DNA from: Bradyrhizobium sp. SZCCT0153
Lineage (GTDB): Bacteria; Pseudomonadota; Alphaproteobacteria; Rhizobiales; Xanthobacteraceae
Assembly: GCF_018129995.1 (NCBI RefSeq)
Contig: NZ_JAFCKS010000007.1
Location: forward strand, 124,001-188,000
Direction of reading: 5' to 3'
Length of the DNA: 64,000 bases
Shown here: one piece after another, positions 34,862-43,097 of the stretch
How the letters are laid out: every line of letters starts with the position of its first letter
Numbering within the stretch: the first letter of the stretch is position 1
Program-made: the position numbers and the translations under genes
The notes under the pieces: generated by a model
What the model saw: only the letters and a program-made list of their open reading frames with translations
Told to the model about the DNA's origin: nothing
The model's database searches: none

Positions 34862-34921
34862 GCAAAGCGTTTTCAAGCGAAGTGGATACCGGTTCGCGTA
34901 AAGAAAACGCGTCAAACAGAA
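34862..34921. repeat. Dispersed repeat, copy A
   Basis: Contains AAGCGAAGTGGATACCGGTT then CGCG, and AAGAAAACGCGTCAA. The same core occurs at 41,697-41,755. Such elements are dispersed in Bradyrhizobium intergenic regions. Confidence 0.75.
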
Positions 34922-34922
34922 T

Positions 34923-35456
34923 CTAGCCGCGCATGACACGGGCGCGCGAGTTCGGCCGGTAGGCGAGGCGGCTGTGGCCCGCGCAATAGGACCGGCCGTC
35001 AGGCGCCGAATTGCCGCAGAAGCAGAAATCGTCCGCACCCGGCGTCGAGATCGGCCAGCGGCAGCGGTTCTCGGCAAGCTCCAGCAGCGAGCAGCGATTG
35101 GCTTCGTCGATCGGCCCGGCGACCACCGGCGCGCCGGTCTCGCCATAGATGGTGGCGAGCATCTCATATTGCAGCCGCGGCACCGCTCTCGTCGCGCGCG
35201 CCGGCGCAAGGCTCCGCTCGAGCCTGCGGTCTTCGACCGCGCGGCTGCGCGTCAGATTGAGCCTGGACAGCTTGCCGATCACCGCGTTGCGGCTGACGCC
35301 GATATCGGCGGCGATCTCGCGGCACGAAAGTCCGGCTTCGAAGTGCTGCTTCAGAAGTTCAATTCGTTCGTTGGTCCAGGTCGGTGAAGAAGTGGGTGAA
35401 GAAGTCGCTGAGAGAACAGGCATTGTAGCGGTCCCAGGTTGCAGGATGTCGGCCAT
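34923..35456 (-). CDS. GcrA family cell-cycle regulator
   Basis: A 177-residue protein from ATG 35456 behind GAGAGGCGG (a GTG 27 bases upstream is possible). The GcrA N-terminal domain WTNERIELLKQHFEAGLSCR, EIAADIGVSRNAVIGKLSRL binds DNA near methylated GAnTC sites and recruits sigma-70 holoenzyme; the C-terminal domain has CRWPIST, DDFCFCGNSAP, SYCAGHSRLAYRP, the conserved Cys/His-rich module. Such proteins control cell-cycle genes together with CcrM in alphaproteobacteria. Because this copy is shorter in its linker and next to a ribbon-helix-helix gene, it may be a secondary paralogue rather than the primary GcrA. Confidence 0.88.
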   Translation of the reverse strand: MADILQPGTATMPVLSATSSPTSSPTWTNERIELLKQHFEAGLSCREIAADIGVSRNAVIGKLSRLNLTRSRAVEDRRLERSLAPARATRAVPRLQYEMLATIYGETGAPVVAGPIDEANRCSLLELAENRCRWPISTPGADDFCFCGNSAPDGRSYCAGHSRLAYRPNSRARVMRG

Positions 35457-35496
35457 CCGCCTCTCGAGATCCGTCCGCCTCACGTCCGGCGCGCGC

Positions 35497-35694
35497 TCAC
35501 GTTCTGCCGTTGTCGCGAATCGACAAAAGCCCGTCCTTGATGGCGAGACGGATGCCTTCCTCGATCAATGTCCGTGCGACGCCGGGAACGCTGGTGCCGT
35601 GGGTGCCCTGTCTCACCAACTTCTCCAGATAGGTGATGGTCGAGAGCGCCAAGGTTACGGGAATGCGGTCAGTCTCGGCTTTTTCGGTGGCCAT
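35497..35694 (-). CDS. Small ribbon-helix-helix-like protein
   Basis: A 65-residue protein: RIPVTLALSTITYLEKLVRQ, GTSVPGVARTLIEEGIRLAI, matching the strand-helix-helix layout of CopG/Arc-type regulators in length and pattern. It lies 40 bases upstream of the gcrA-like gene in the same direction. Probably a DNA-binding autoregulator; no partner toxin is seen. Confidence 0.7.
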   Translation of the reverse strand: MATEKAETDRIPVTLALSTITYLEKLVRQGTHGTSVPGVARTLIEEGIRLAIKDGLLSIRDNGRT

Positions 35695-35893
35695 GGTCCG
35701 AACGCTAACCTCATACTCAGATACATAAAAGTAACGATTAAGACTCTATTTAGGTTCGGGGGTGGAAGTCAAATGCCGGCTGAGGTCATGGCTCAGCCCG
35801 TTGGAATCGCAAGAGAAATTGGACGCGGCAACGCGCGCCGCCGGGAGTGCCGGGCAGCGTCGTGGCTCGACAGGTCAGGGAAGGCGTGCCGGC

Positions 35894-36835
35894 TCAGCCG
35901 TGCACGATCGCCTTTTCGATCATGCAATGGATGCCCTTGGAGCCGTTGACGGTCTGGGTCACCCGCAGATCGGCCGCCAGGCTGCACAGCGTATAGGCGT
36001 CCTCGCGCGACAGATTTCGCGTCTCGCCGAGCAGCGCGATCATGTCGCGCAGCGCGCGCACCACGCACTGGTCGAGATCGGGGTCCATCGCCATGGTCAT
36101 GTAGTGCGTCGCCGTCTCGGCGCGGGGATAATCGAACCGCAGGTCCTTGCGCAGCGTCAGGCGGAAGCGGCCCTGAAGCGCGGTCTCGATCGCGGTGACG
36201 CAAACCTCGCCGTCGCCCTGCACGCCATGGCCGTCGCCGCAGGAGAACAGCGCTCCCGGAACGAACACCGGCAAGTAGAGTGTCGCGCCAGCGCCAAGCT
36301 CCTTGTTGTCGAGATTGCCGCCCATGGCGCGCGGGACCAGAGAGGAGATGCGGCCCCAGGCGGGAGGCGGCGAAACGCCCATCACGCCGAAGAACGGCTT
36401 GAGCGGCAGGTCGAGGCCCCACGACATGCGGCCGACCATCCGCGTCCGGTCGAGCGGGATGTTGAGGATGCGCGTCTCGTGGAAATCGTCGGGCAGGGTG
36501 CCGGACAGCGGCTTGATCATGTTCCAGCCCCAATCCTGCCGGAGCTGGACGTCCAGGATCTCGACCGCGAGCACGTCGCCAGGCTCGGCGCCCTCGACCG
36601 CGATCGGGCCGGTGAGGATGTGGCCGGGCAGCATGCGCTCGTTTCTGGCATGAACCTCGAAAATTTCAGGGGGAATGTGAAACTTGCTGCGGTCGGGCAG
36701 CATGTCCGGACCGCCGCTGATGGTGTCGACCGTCACCTCGTCGCCGCTCGCGATGGTGAGGATGGGCTCGAGCCTGGCTTCGAAAAAGCCCCAGTGGCAC
36801 GTTTCGGGGCTCGAACGCAGGTGGTGATGGGTCAT
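35894..36835 (-). CDS. Acetamidase/formamidase family protein
   Basis: A 313-residue enzyme from ATG 36835, chosen for the AGAGGCGG ribosome site (an ATG at 36,871 lacks one). Family landmarks: GDEVTVDTISGGPDM, RNERMLPGHILTGPIAVEGA, PGDVLAVEILDVQ, VFVPGALFSCGDGHGVQGDG (conserved metal/active-site region), and LTLRKDLRFDYPRAET. These enzymes hydrolyse small amides such as formamide or acetamide. No transport genes lie adjacent. Ends near an intergenic AT-rich region without a clear terminator. Confidence 0.92.
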   Translation of the reverse strand: MTHHHLRSSPETCHWGFFEARLEPILTIASGDEVTVDTISGGPDMLPDRSKFHIPPEIFEVHARNERMLPGHILTGPIAVEGAEPGDVLAVEILDVQLRQDWGWNMIKPLSGTLPDDFHETRILNIPLDRTRMVGRMSWGLDLPLKPFFGVMGVSPPPAWGRISSLVPRAMGGNLDNKELGAGATLYLPVFVPGALFSCGDGHGVQGDGEVCVTAIETALQGRFRLTLRKDLRFDYPRAETATHYMTMAMDPDLDQCVVRALRDMIALLGETRNLSREDAYTLCSLAADLRVTQTVNGSKGIHCMIEKAIVHG

Positions 36836-36874
36836 TGGCCGCCTCTGGTCGGTTTCATCTGAACTTGCCATGAG

Positions 36875-36975
36875 GACTTGCGAGGCCCGGGCTTGACCAG
36901 GCAATCGATCCTCTTCCAAGAAGCTTTCTGAAGATCGAGGTGCCGGTCAAGGCCCGCGCAACAGGCACGATCATT
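36875..36975. repeat. Imperfect intergenic inverted repeat
   Basis: CGAGGCCCGGGCTTGACCAG ... AGATCGAGGTGCC ... GTCAAGGCCCGCG. Related to the element at 152-233. Lies between the amidase and ydcF genes. Confidence 0.45.
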
Positions 36976-36989
36976 CCAGCGAGGCGCCC

Positions 36990-37793
36990 CTGCTTTTTGT
37001 CCTTTCCAAGACCCTCGGCACCGCGGTGCTGCCGACCAACTTCATGATCGAGCTCGGGATCGTCTCGGTCGTCCTGATGGCGACGCGCTTTGCCGCATTC
37101 GGCCGCAAGCTCGCCGCGGCCACGCTGATCCTGCTGGCGCTCGCCGCATTTTCGCCGCTCGGAAATCTCCTGCTCTATCCGCTGGAGGCGCGCTTTCCGC
37201 CGTGGGATCCGTCGCGCGGTGCGCCCGATGGCATCATCGTGCTCGGCGGCTCCGTCGACACCGATCTTTCGGCGGCGCATCGCACGCCGGTCGTGTCGCA
37301 TGCGGCCGATCGTCTGTTCGCGCCGGCCGAGCTCGCGCGCCGTTATCCGAATGCTCGCATTGTTTTCACGGGAGGCACCGCGAACCTGGTGTCGACAGGC
37401 GCCAGGGAAGCCGACTACTCCGCGCCTGTCCTGGAAAATTTGGGCATCGCGAAGGAGCACCTGATCCTCGAGCGGGACTCGCGCAACACCTACGAGAATG
37501 CGATCTTCACGAAACGATTGGTGGCGCCGAAACCGGGCGAGCGCTGGCTTCTGGTCACATCGGCCTTCCATATGCCGCGGTCGATGGGGATCTTTCGCAA
37601 GGCCGGATTCGATGTCGAGGCCTATCCGGTGGATTGGCGGATGGGCGGGCGTGACGATCTCCTCTCCTTCACCAATGTCGCCGCGGACGGGCTCGGCCGA
37701 ACCGAGGTTGCCGTGCGCGAATGGATCGGGCTCGTTGCCTACCGCCTGATGGGCCGGACCGGCGATTTGCTTCCGGGCCCCGCGAAGGACTAG
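36990..37793 (+). CDS. YdcF/ElyC family (DUF218) membrane-anchored protein
   Basis: DUF218 proteins such as E. coli ElyC act in envelope and peptidoglycan precursor metabolism. The first canonical start is GTG 37026 (255 residues), but codons from CTG 36990 encode LLFVLSKTLGTAVLPTNFM-like sequence, matching the ElyC N-terminus, and AGCGAGG sits 6 bases before that CTG. I therefore place the start at CTG 36990 (267 residues). Two N-terminal hydrophobic segments precede the DUF218 domain: DGIIVLGGSVDTDLSAAH, ARIVFTGGTANLVSTG, ERDSRNTYENAIFTKRL, and TSAFHMPRSMGIFRKAGF. Confidence 0.82.
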   Translation: MLFVLSKTLGTAVLPTNFMIELGIVSVVLMATRFAAFGRKLAAATLILLALAAFSPLGNLLLYPLEARFPPWDPSRGAPDGIIVLGGSVDTDLSAAHRTPVVSHAADRLFAPAELARRYPNARIVFTGGTANLVSTGAREADYSAPVLENLGIAKEHLILERDSRNTYENAIFTKRLVAPKPGERWLLVTSAFHMPRSMGIFRKAGFDVEAYPVDWRMGGRDDLLSFTNVAADGLGRTEVAVREWIGLVAYRLMGRTGDLLPGPAKD

Positions 37794-37845
37794 AAACGAC
37801 GACAAGACGAAGATGATCGGCGCAATCGCCGGCCGGGAGGACGCC

Positions 37846-38628
37846 ATGCAAGAGCAGAGTGCAGACAGGATCGATCTTGCCGGCCTCGTCGCCGATCTCA
37901 ACAGCCTGTTGCGGCTGAAGACAACGGTGATCGGCATGAAGCTGTTCGCGCGCGCCGCGGACATGGAGGCGATTGCGAAGATCCGGCGGCCGAATGCGGT
38001 CCACACCACCGACCAGATCGTCAGCATGGCCTCGCGGCTCGGCTGGACCGTCGGCATCACCGGCGAGGATCTCGTTGGTAGCCAGTGCCGCGCGGTGATC
38101 GGCCTTGCGCCGCAGGACGAAAAATGGCTCGCCGGCGAAAATTATGTCGGCGTCTGGCACGGCACGGCGGAGGACGCACGCAAGCGCCAGGAGGCGCTGG
38201 ACGTGGTGCCGTTCGGGCAGTATCAGGCGCTCGCGGTCAGCCCGCTCGCCAGCGGCCGGCTCGATCCGCCCGACATCTGCCTTGTCTATGCGACGCCCGG
38301 GCAGATGATCATCCTGATCAACGGGCTTCAATATACCGGCTACAAGAAGTTCGAATGGGGCGTGGTCGGCGAGACCGCTTGCGCGGATTCCTGGGGGCGG
38401 GCGCTCAAGACGGGCGAGCCCAGCCTGTCCTTGCCATGCTATGCCGAACGGCGCTATGGCGGCGTGCCGGACGAGGAGATGCTGATGGCCTTGAAGCCCG
38501 AGCATCTCGCCAAGGCGGTTCTGGGCATGAAGGCGCTGGCCAAGAACGGCCTGCGCTATCCGATCCCGCCCTATGGTATTCAAAGCGACGTCCGCGCCGG
38601 CATGGGCGTGAGTTACGCGAAGAAGTAA
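37846..38628 (+). CDS. DUF169 domain protein
   Basis: A 260-residue protein from ATG 37846 behind GGGAGGAC. Matches DUF169: VIGMKLFARAADMEAIAKIR near residue 30, GEDLVGSQCRAVIGLAP near 75, VVPFGQYQALAVSPLASG near 120, and CYAERRYGGVPDEEMLMAL near 200. Conserved Cys residues could bind a cofactor, as reported for some family members, but the role is not established. It lies 9 bases before the next gene, the trans-acting enoyl reductase-like protein, so both are probably expressed together. Confidence 0.85.
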   Translation: MQEQSADRIDLAGLVADLNSLLRLKTTVIGMKLFARAADMEAIAKIRRPNAVHTTDQIVSMASRLGWTVGITGEDLVGSQCRAVIGLAPQDEKWLAGENYVGVWHGTAEDARKRQEALDVVPFGQYQALAVSPLASGRLDPPDICLVYATPGQMIILINGLQYTGYKKFEWGVVGETACADSWGRALKTGEPSLSLPCYAERRYGGVPDEEMLMALKPEHLAKAVLGMKALAKNGLRYPIPPYGIQSDVRAGMGVSYAKK

Positions 38629-38637
38629 AGGCCGACC

Positions 38638-39816
38638 ATGAGTTCTGCGAAATTCGACATCGTCGTCTATGGCGCGACCGGTTTCACCGGCCAGCTCGTC
38701 GCCGAATATCTGACTCAGCAGTACAAGAACGACCACGCGCTCAAATGGGCGATGGCGGGCCGGAGCCTCGGGAAGCTGAAAGCGGTCCGCGATGCGATCG
38801 GTGCGCCCGGGAACACGCCGCTGATCGTGGCGGATGCGTCGGATGCGGCTTCACTGAAGGCGATGGCGGAGCAGACGATGTCGGTGATCACCACCGTCGG
38901 CCCGTACCAGCTTTATGGTGAGGAACTGCTGGCGGCCTGCGTGGCCACGGGCACCGATTATTTCGATCTCTGCGGCGAGCCGGTGTGGATGCGGCAGATG
39001 ATCGACAAATACGAGGCGGAGGCCAAGGCGAGCGGCGCGCGCATCGTGTTTTCGTGCGGCTACGATTCCGTGCCGTTCGAGCTCGGCGCGTTCTTCGTCC
39101 AGGAAGAGGCCAAGCGTGTATTCGGTGCACCGGCCTCGCGCGTGAAGGGGCGCGTGCGCGACATGCGGGGCACGCTCTCGGGCGGCACCGCCGCGAGCGC
39201 GAAGGCGACCTTCGATGCGGTGGCCAAGGATCTCAGCCTCGTCGCCATTCTCAACGACCACTTTGCACTGACGCCCGGCTTCAGCGGCCCGAAGCAGCCG
39301 AAGGGCAACAGGGCGGCCTTCGAGGAGGACCTGCAATCCTGGGCCGCGCCGTTCATGATGGCGCTGATCAACACGCGCAACGTTCACCGCTCCAACATGC
39401 TGATGGGATTCCCTTACGGCCAGGACTTCGTCTACGACGAGATGGTCCTGACCGGCCCCGGCGAGAAGGGCGAGGCCAACGCCAAGCGCGTGATGGCGGC
39501 AAACGCCGGGAAGACCGGTCCCGACGCACCGAAGCCGGGCGAGGGGCCGTCGAAGGAAGAGCGCGAGAACGGCCTGTTCGACCTGCTCTATGTCGCGATC
39601 GCGCCCGACGGTCGCACGGTCCGTGCAGGTGTCACCGGCGACCGCGATCCCGGCTATGGCTCGACCTCGAAGATGATCTCCGAATGCGCGATCTGCATGC
39701 TGCGCGAGGCGACGGATGTCCCGGCCGGCTTCTGGACCCCGGGCGCAGCGATGCAGCACAAGCTGATCAAGCGGCTGCAGGACAATGCGGGGCTGACGTT
39801 CAGAGTTGAGAGCTAA
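38638..39816 (+). CDS. Saccharopine dehydrogenase-like/trans-acting enoyl reductase family protein
   Basis: A 392-residue NAD(P)-binding protein. The N-terminal Rossmann fold has FDIVVYGATGFTGQLVAEYL, ALKWAMAGRSLGKLKAVRDA and MSVITTVGPYQLYGEELLAA, typical of the saccharopine dehydrogenase NADP-binding domain and of mycobacterial trans-acting enoyl reductases. Later regions have DSVPFELGAFFVQEEAKRVF and GTLSGGTAASAKATFDAVAK. Substrate not known; lipid modification is a guess from family precedent. Adjacent to the DUF169 gene. Confidence 0.9.
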   Translation: MSSAKFDIVVYGATGFTGQLVAEYLTQQYKNDHALKWAMAGRSLGKLKAVRDAIGAPGNTPLIVADASDAASLKAMAEQTMSVITTVGPYQLYGEELLAACVATGTDYFDLCGEPVWMRQMIDKYEAEAKASGARIVFSCGYDSVPFELGAFFVQEEAKRVFGAPASRVKGRVRDMRGTLSGGTAASAKATFDAVAKDLSLVAILNDHFALTPGFSGPKQPKGNRAAFEEDLQSWAAPFMMALINTRNVHRSNMLMGFPYGQDFVYDEMVLTGPGEKGEANAKRVMAANAGKTGPDAPKPGEGPSKEERENGLFDLLYVAIAPDGRTVRAGVTGDRDPGYGSTSKMISECAICMLREATDVPAGFWTPGAAMQHKLIKRLQDNAGLTFRVES

Positions 39817-39881
39817 CAGCAGATTGCAGATTGCAGGATGGGCACGGTGCTTTGCGCCTTTGCCCACCCTGCAGCAGGGCC

Positions 39882-41078
39882 CTACACCGCCCGCGCGTCG
39901 TAGGCGTACATGAACTCCATGCTCTTCGACCCCAGCGGCAGCAGCCATTTCATCATCTGATTGCGGATCCATGCGCCGGTGGCGCTGAATTCGCGCTTGC
40001 TGTTGCCGTTGCGGCGGGCCATGGCGACGATCTTTTCGGCGCGCGGCCGTCGCTCGGCCTCGAAGGCCTGGAAGGTGGCGCCGAGTTCCTGGCGGTCCTG
40101 CATCAGCCGGGCGAGGCGCATCGCATCCTCCAGCGCGAGCGAGGCGCCCTGGCCGGCATGGGGGCTGGTCGCATGGGCGGCGTCGCCGATCAGCAGCGAG
40201 CGCTTGCGCGACCAGGTCGGCAGGGTCGCAACATCGAGCGTGTCGGTGACCACGATGTTCTCGGCGGCCTCAATGATGCCGGGGATCGGATCATGCCAGC
40301 CACGGTGGAAGCCGCGCAGGTGCTGCTTCAGCGTCGCAGGGTCGAGCGCGCGGAACATCGCCGCGTCCATGCCGTGCGCGGGCTGCGTGCTCCACCACAT
40401 CACGCCGTCGTTCGGATCGGGACTGCAATAGCCGTAGCCGAAGAAGCCGCTCTGCCCGAACGTGGTCTCGACGTGCCGGCCGACCGGCCTGCCGTCGAGG
40501 ACGGCGTGCGGCACGAAGCCGCCGAAACCGATCAGTCCGGTGTCGAACGGTTGCGGGCCGTCGGGCACGACCTGCCGCCTTGTGACCGAGTGCACGCCGT
40601 CGGCACCGATCAGGAAGTCGGCTTCGGCGGTGGTGCCGTCGGCGAAGTAGGCGATGATCGGCTGGTCGCCGCGGTCCTCGATCTTGATCAGGCGCTTCTC
40701 GAAATACAGCGAGACGCACGCGCACCAGGCCTTGTCGATCAGCATCTCGTTGAGCGTGGCGCGGCAGACATTGACCGCGGGCTGGCCGAACCGCTGCGCC
40801 ATGTCGCGGTTGATCGAGCCGAGCCTCTCTCCGCCCTGCGAATAGAAGTCGAAGGACTCCGCGATCGAGCCGCGGCTGATCAATTCGTTCGAAAGCCCGA
40901 TCTCGTCCATGACATGCATGCCGTTCGGCGCGATCTGAAGGCCGCCGCCGATGCCTTTGGCGTAGGGCCAGGCCTCGTAGATCGCGGATTCGATGCCGGC
41001 GCGGCGCAGCAGGATCGCGGTGACGGGTCCGGCGATGCCGGCGCCGATGATCAGGGCCTTGCGGGGACGGTTGGACAT
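39882..41078 (-). CDS. FAD-dependent monooxygenase (aromatic hydroxylase type)
   Basis: A 398-residue flavoprotein of the UbiH/salicylate-hydroxylase group. The FAD motif is KALIIGAGIAGPVTAILLRR near residue 7; the second motif ADFLIGADGVHSVTR near 155 and the third LLIGDAAHATSPHAGQGASL near 285 are present. SD GGGAG precedes the ATG. It is divergent from a MarR gene with TCTTAG-type dyads between, so it is likely repressed by that MarR and induced by its substrate, probably an aromatic compound. Confidence 0.92.
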   Translation of the reverse strand: MSNRPRKALIIGAGIAGPVTAILLRRAGIESAIYEAWPYAKGIGGGLQIAPNGMHVMDEIGLSNELISRGSIAESFDFYSQGGERLGSINRDMAQRFGQPAVNVCRATLNEMLIDKAWCACVSLYFEKRLIKIEDRGDQPIIAYFADGTTAEADFLIGADGVHSVTRRQVVPDGPQPFDTGLIGFGGFVPHAVLDGRPVGRHVETTFGQSGFFGYGYCSPDPNDGVMWWSTQPAHGMDAAMFRALDPATLKQHLRGFHRGWHDPIPGIIEAAENIVVTDTLDVATLPTWSRKRSLLIGDAAHATSPHAGQGASLALEDAMRLARLMQDRQELGATFQAFEAERRPRAEKIVAMARRNGNSKREFSATGAWIRNQMMKWLLPLGSKSMEFMYAYDARAV

Positions 41079-41131
41079 TGTCTTGCTCCCGACGTTTCCG
41101 TGGTGCTAGGAGAAATTACGGTCGCTAAATC

Positions 41132-41165
41132 TCTTAGTGACTAAGATATATATCAACTAAGATAT
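41132..41165. promoter_or_regulatory. Likely MarR operator in the divergent promoter
   Basis: Perfect dyad TCTTAGTGACTAAGA at 41,132-41,146. A direct second half-site CTAAGATAT (41,157-41,165), matching CTAAGATATA at 41,141-41,150, overlaps the marR start codon. This layout suggests repression of both divergent genes. Confidence 0.68.
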
Positions 41166-41697
41166 GAGGCCGGCCTTGTCAAGGACGAAGGCGCGCGCTG
41201 CGCTGTTGCAGGAGCTGGAAGAGGCGATGCGCAGGTCGTCCGCGCAGGGCGTGCTCTATGGCCAGACCGTTGCCAACGTTGCCGGAATTGCCAATTCCGA
41301 CCTCGAATGCATGGACATCCTGTATCTCGAAGGCCGCGTCACCGCCGGCCGGCTCGCCGAAGTCACGGGCCTCACGACCGGCGCCATCACCGGCGTGGTT
41401 GACCGGCTCGAGAAGGCAGGACTCGTGCGCCGCGAGCGGGATGAAAACGACCGGCGCAAGGTCTTCATTGCCGTCGTGCCGGAAGCAGCCATGAAGATCG
41501 GCCAGTTCTACGTGCCGATGCAGCAGGCCATGGAGAAGGTGTTCAACGTCTATTCCGACGAGGAACTGCGGCTGCTGTTGCGCTTCGCGACGGAGGGTTA
41601 CAAGGGCGTGCTCGCGGCGACCGAGGCACTCAAGGGCCTGATCGATACCCCGCCCGAGAAGCGTCCGGATCTCAAGCTGAAGAAGCTTCGTCGCTAG
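41164..41697 (+). CDS. MarR family transcriptional regulator
   Basis: A 177-residue winged-helix regulator from ATG 41164. LECMDILYLEGRVTAGRLAE, VTGLTTGAITGVVDRLEKAG and LVRRERDENDRRKVFIAVVP form the HTH and wing with the conserved D-x-RK signature. Divergently placed with an FAD monooxygenase gene; TCTTAG/CTAAGA sites lie between and overlap its own start. Followed by a dispersed repeat. Confidence 0.9.
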   Translation: MRPALSRTKARAALLQELEEAMRRSSAQGVLYGQTVANVAGIANSDLECMDILYLEGRVTAGRLAEVTGLTTGAITGVVDRLEKAGLVRRERDENDRRKVFIAVVPEAAMKIGQFYVPMQQAMEKVFNVYSDEELRLLLRFATEGYKGVLAATEALKGLIDTPPEKRPDLKLKKLRR

Positions 41698-41755
41698 AGC
41701 ATTTTCGAGCGAAGTGGATACCGGTTCGCGACAAGAAAACGCGTCAAGACAAGAA
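41697..41755. repeat. Dispersed repeat, copy B
   Basis: Shares CGAGCGAAGTGGATACCGGT and AAGAAAACGCGTCAA with the element at 34,862-34,921. It sits just after marR, whose last base it touches. Confidence 0.75.
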
Positions 41756-41760
41756 ACCAG

Positions 41761-41795
41761 ACATCACCGTTCCGATTCTATCGGAACGGTGATGT
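41761..41795. repeat. Perfect 16-bp inverted repeat spanning a stop codon
   Basis: ACATCACCGTTCCGAT-TCT-ATCGGAACGGTGATGT: two perfect 16-base arms with a 3-base loop. It includes the final codons and stop (41,764-41,766) of the O-antigen-ligase-like gene. No T-run follows in the gene's direction, so it may act as a 3' stabiliser or attenuator instead of a simple terminator. Confidence 0.85.
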
Positions 41796-43026
41796 CCCTG
41801 ATCTTGTAGATCTGCGCAGCCGCGATCATGCCCCACATCGCGCCCAGCATCATCCAGAAATGCCGCCAGTGGTCGGTGTCGATCACGAAACTTTCGCCGA
41901 CGGTGCCGACGAAGGCGGAGAACACGGCCAGATAGGCGCGCTGCCATGGGACTCGCACGAAGATGTGCCGGAAGCCCATGATCATCGTGGTGAACACCAG
42001 CGCGGGATAGCAGACGCCGGACAGCCAGCCGCCGGACATGAAGGCGTTGAGATAGGAGTTGTGGGTGTCCTCGGGAAAGAAGCGGTGGAATTGCAGCGGG
42101 CCGATGCCGAAGGGCAGGTCGAGCGCCATCTCCGCACCCAGGATGTGCCGGCCGAACCGGCCGAACCGGCCCTCGTCATAGCTCTGGTCGAAGCTCGCAC
42201 GCTGCTTGAACATCTCGGCGGTGGACTCGAACGACATCAAAACCGCGATCAGCGCGAGGCCCAGCACCGCGGCCAGGACCGCCATGACGATGATGCGCGA
42301 GCGCTGCGCGTTGGTGCGGCTGGTCAGCACCATCAGCGCCAGCATGAAGGCGGATGTCAGCACCAGCCCGCCCCAGGCGGCGCGAGAGAACGCGAGCAGG
42401 ATCGCCAGCGACATGATACAGAAGGCGATGACGTTGCGGAACGCCTTGCCGAGCTTGTCCGAAACCACGCTCTGGAGCGCGAACAGCGCCGGCAGGATCA
42501 GGAAGGCGCCGAGCACGTTCGGGTCCTTGAACGTGCCGCGCGCGCGTCCGTAGAGTGTGAGAAGGTCGTCGCCACCGGGAACCAGGTGGAAGTAGCCGGC
42601 GACCGCCGACAGCGAGGCGACCATCGCGCCGACCACGAGCCCGCGGCGGAGCATGTCGAGCCGCGCCGCTGTGTCCTCCGACGTGACCATGGCGAAGAAC
42701 ACGACCGTCACCGCCATGTACCAGGAGGTCGCAATCCAGCTCACCACCTCGGATTGTTCGAAGAGCGGGATCGCGCTGATGGTGTAGCCGACGTTGAGCA
42801 GGACCAGCATCAGCACCAGCGGCATCAGCGCGAGCCGCAGGCGCAGGCCGGTGGCGAAGAAGATGACGGTGGCGAGCAGCGTCACGATCTCGTAGGGGCT
42901 CGGCTCGATGAAGACGATCGCGCCGGAGGCGCCGACCAGCCACACCATCGCGCGCTGCAGGGCCAGCACGCCGGGCGCAGCGCGAACCGCTGCATTCATC
43001 TCCCCGGCTGTCGCCGCATACGCCAT
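41764..43026 (-). CDS. O-antigen ligase/polymerase-like membrane protein (Wzy_C family)
   Basis: A 420-residue polytopic protein (ATG 43026; GTG 43029 is possible) with about 10 or more hydrophobic segments. The Wzy_C region is recognisable by YGRARGTFKDPNVLGAFLIL, LLAFSRAAWGGLVLTSAF and a periplasmic loop with GIGPLQFHRFFPEDTHNSYL, where the conserved His and Asn/Ser are found in the ligase/polymerase family. Expected to polymerise or ligate polysaccharide repeat units on the periplasmic face. First of a leftward series with a sugar transferase and a GT4 upstream. Confidence 0.87.
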   Translation of the reverse strand: MAYAATAGEMNAAVRAAPGVLALQRAMVWLVGASGAIVFIEPSPYEIVTLLATVIFFATGLRLRLALMPLVLMLVLLNVGYTISAIPLFEQSEVVSWIATSWYMAVTVVFFAMVTSEDTAARLDMLRRGLVVGAMVASLSAVAGYFHLVPGGDDLLTLYGRARGTFKDPNVLGAFLILPALFALQSVVSDKLGKAFRNVIAFCIMSLAILLAFSRAAWGGLVLTSAFMLALMVLTSRTNAQRSRIIVMAVLAAVLGLALIAVLMSFESTAEMFKQRASFDQSYDEGRFGRFGRHILGAEMALDLPFGIGPLQFHRFFPEDTHNSYLNAFMSGGWLSGVCYPALVFTTMIMGFRHIFVRVPWQRAYLAVFSAFVGTVGESFVIDTDHWRHFWMMLGAMWGMIAAAQIYKIRDITVPIESER

Positions 43027-43097
43027 CACACGCTCACACCACTCGTACGCCAGAATACCGCTGTCATCGCCAGGTCAGGCCGGGGCGCGACCGCAAC

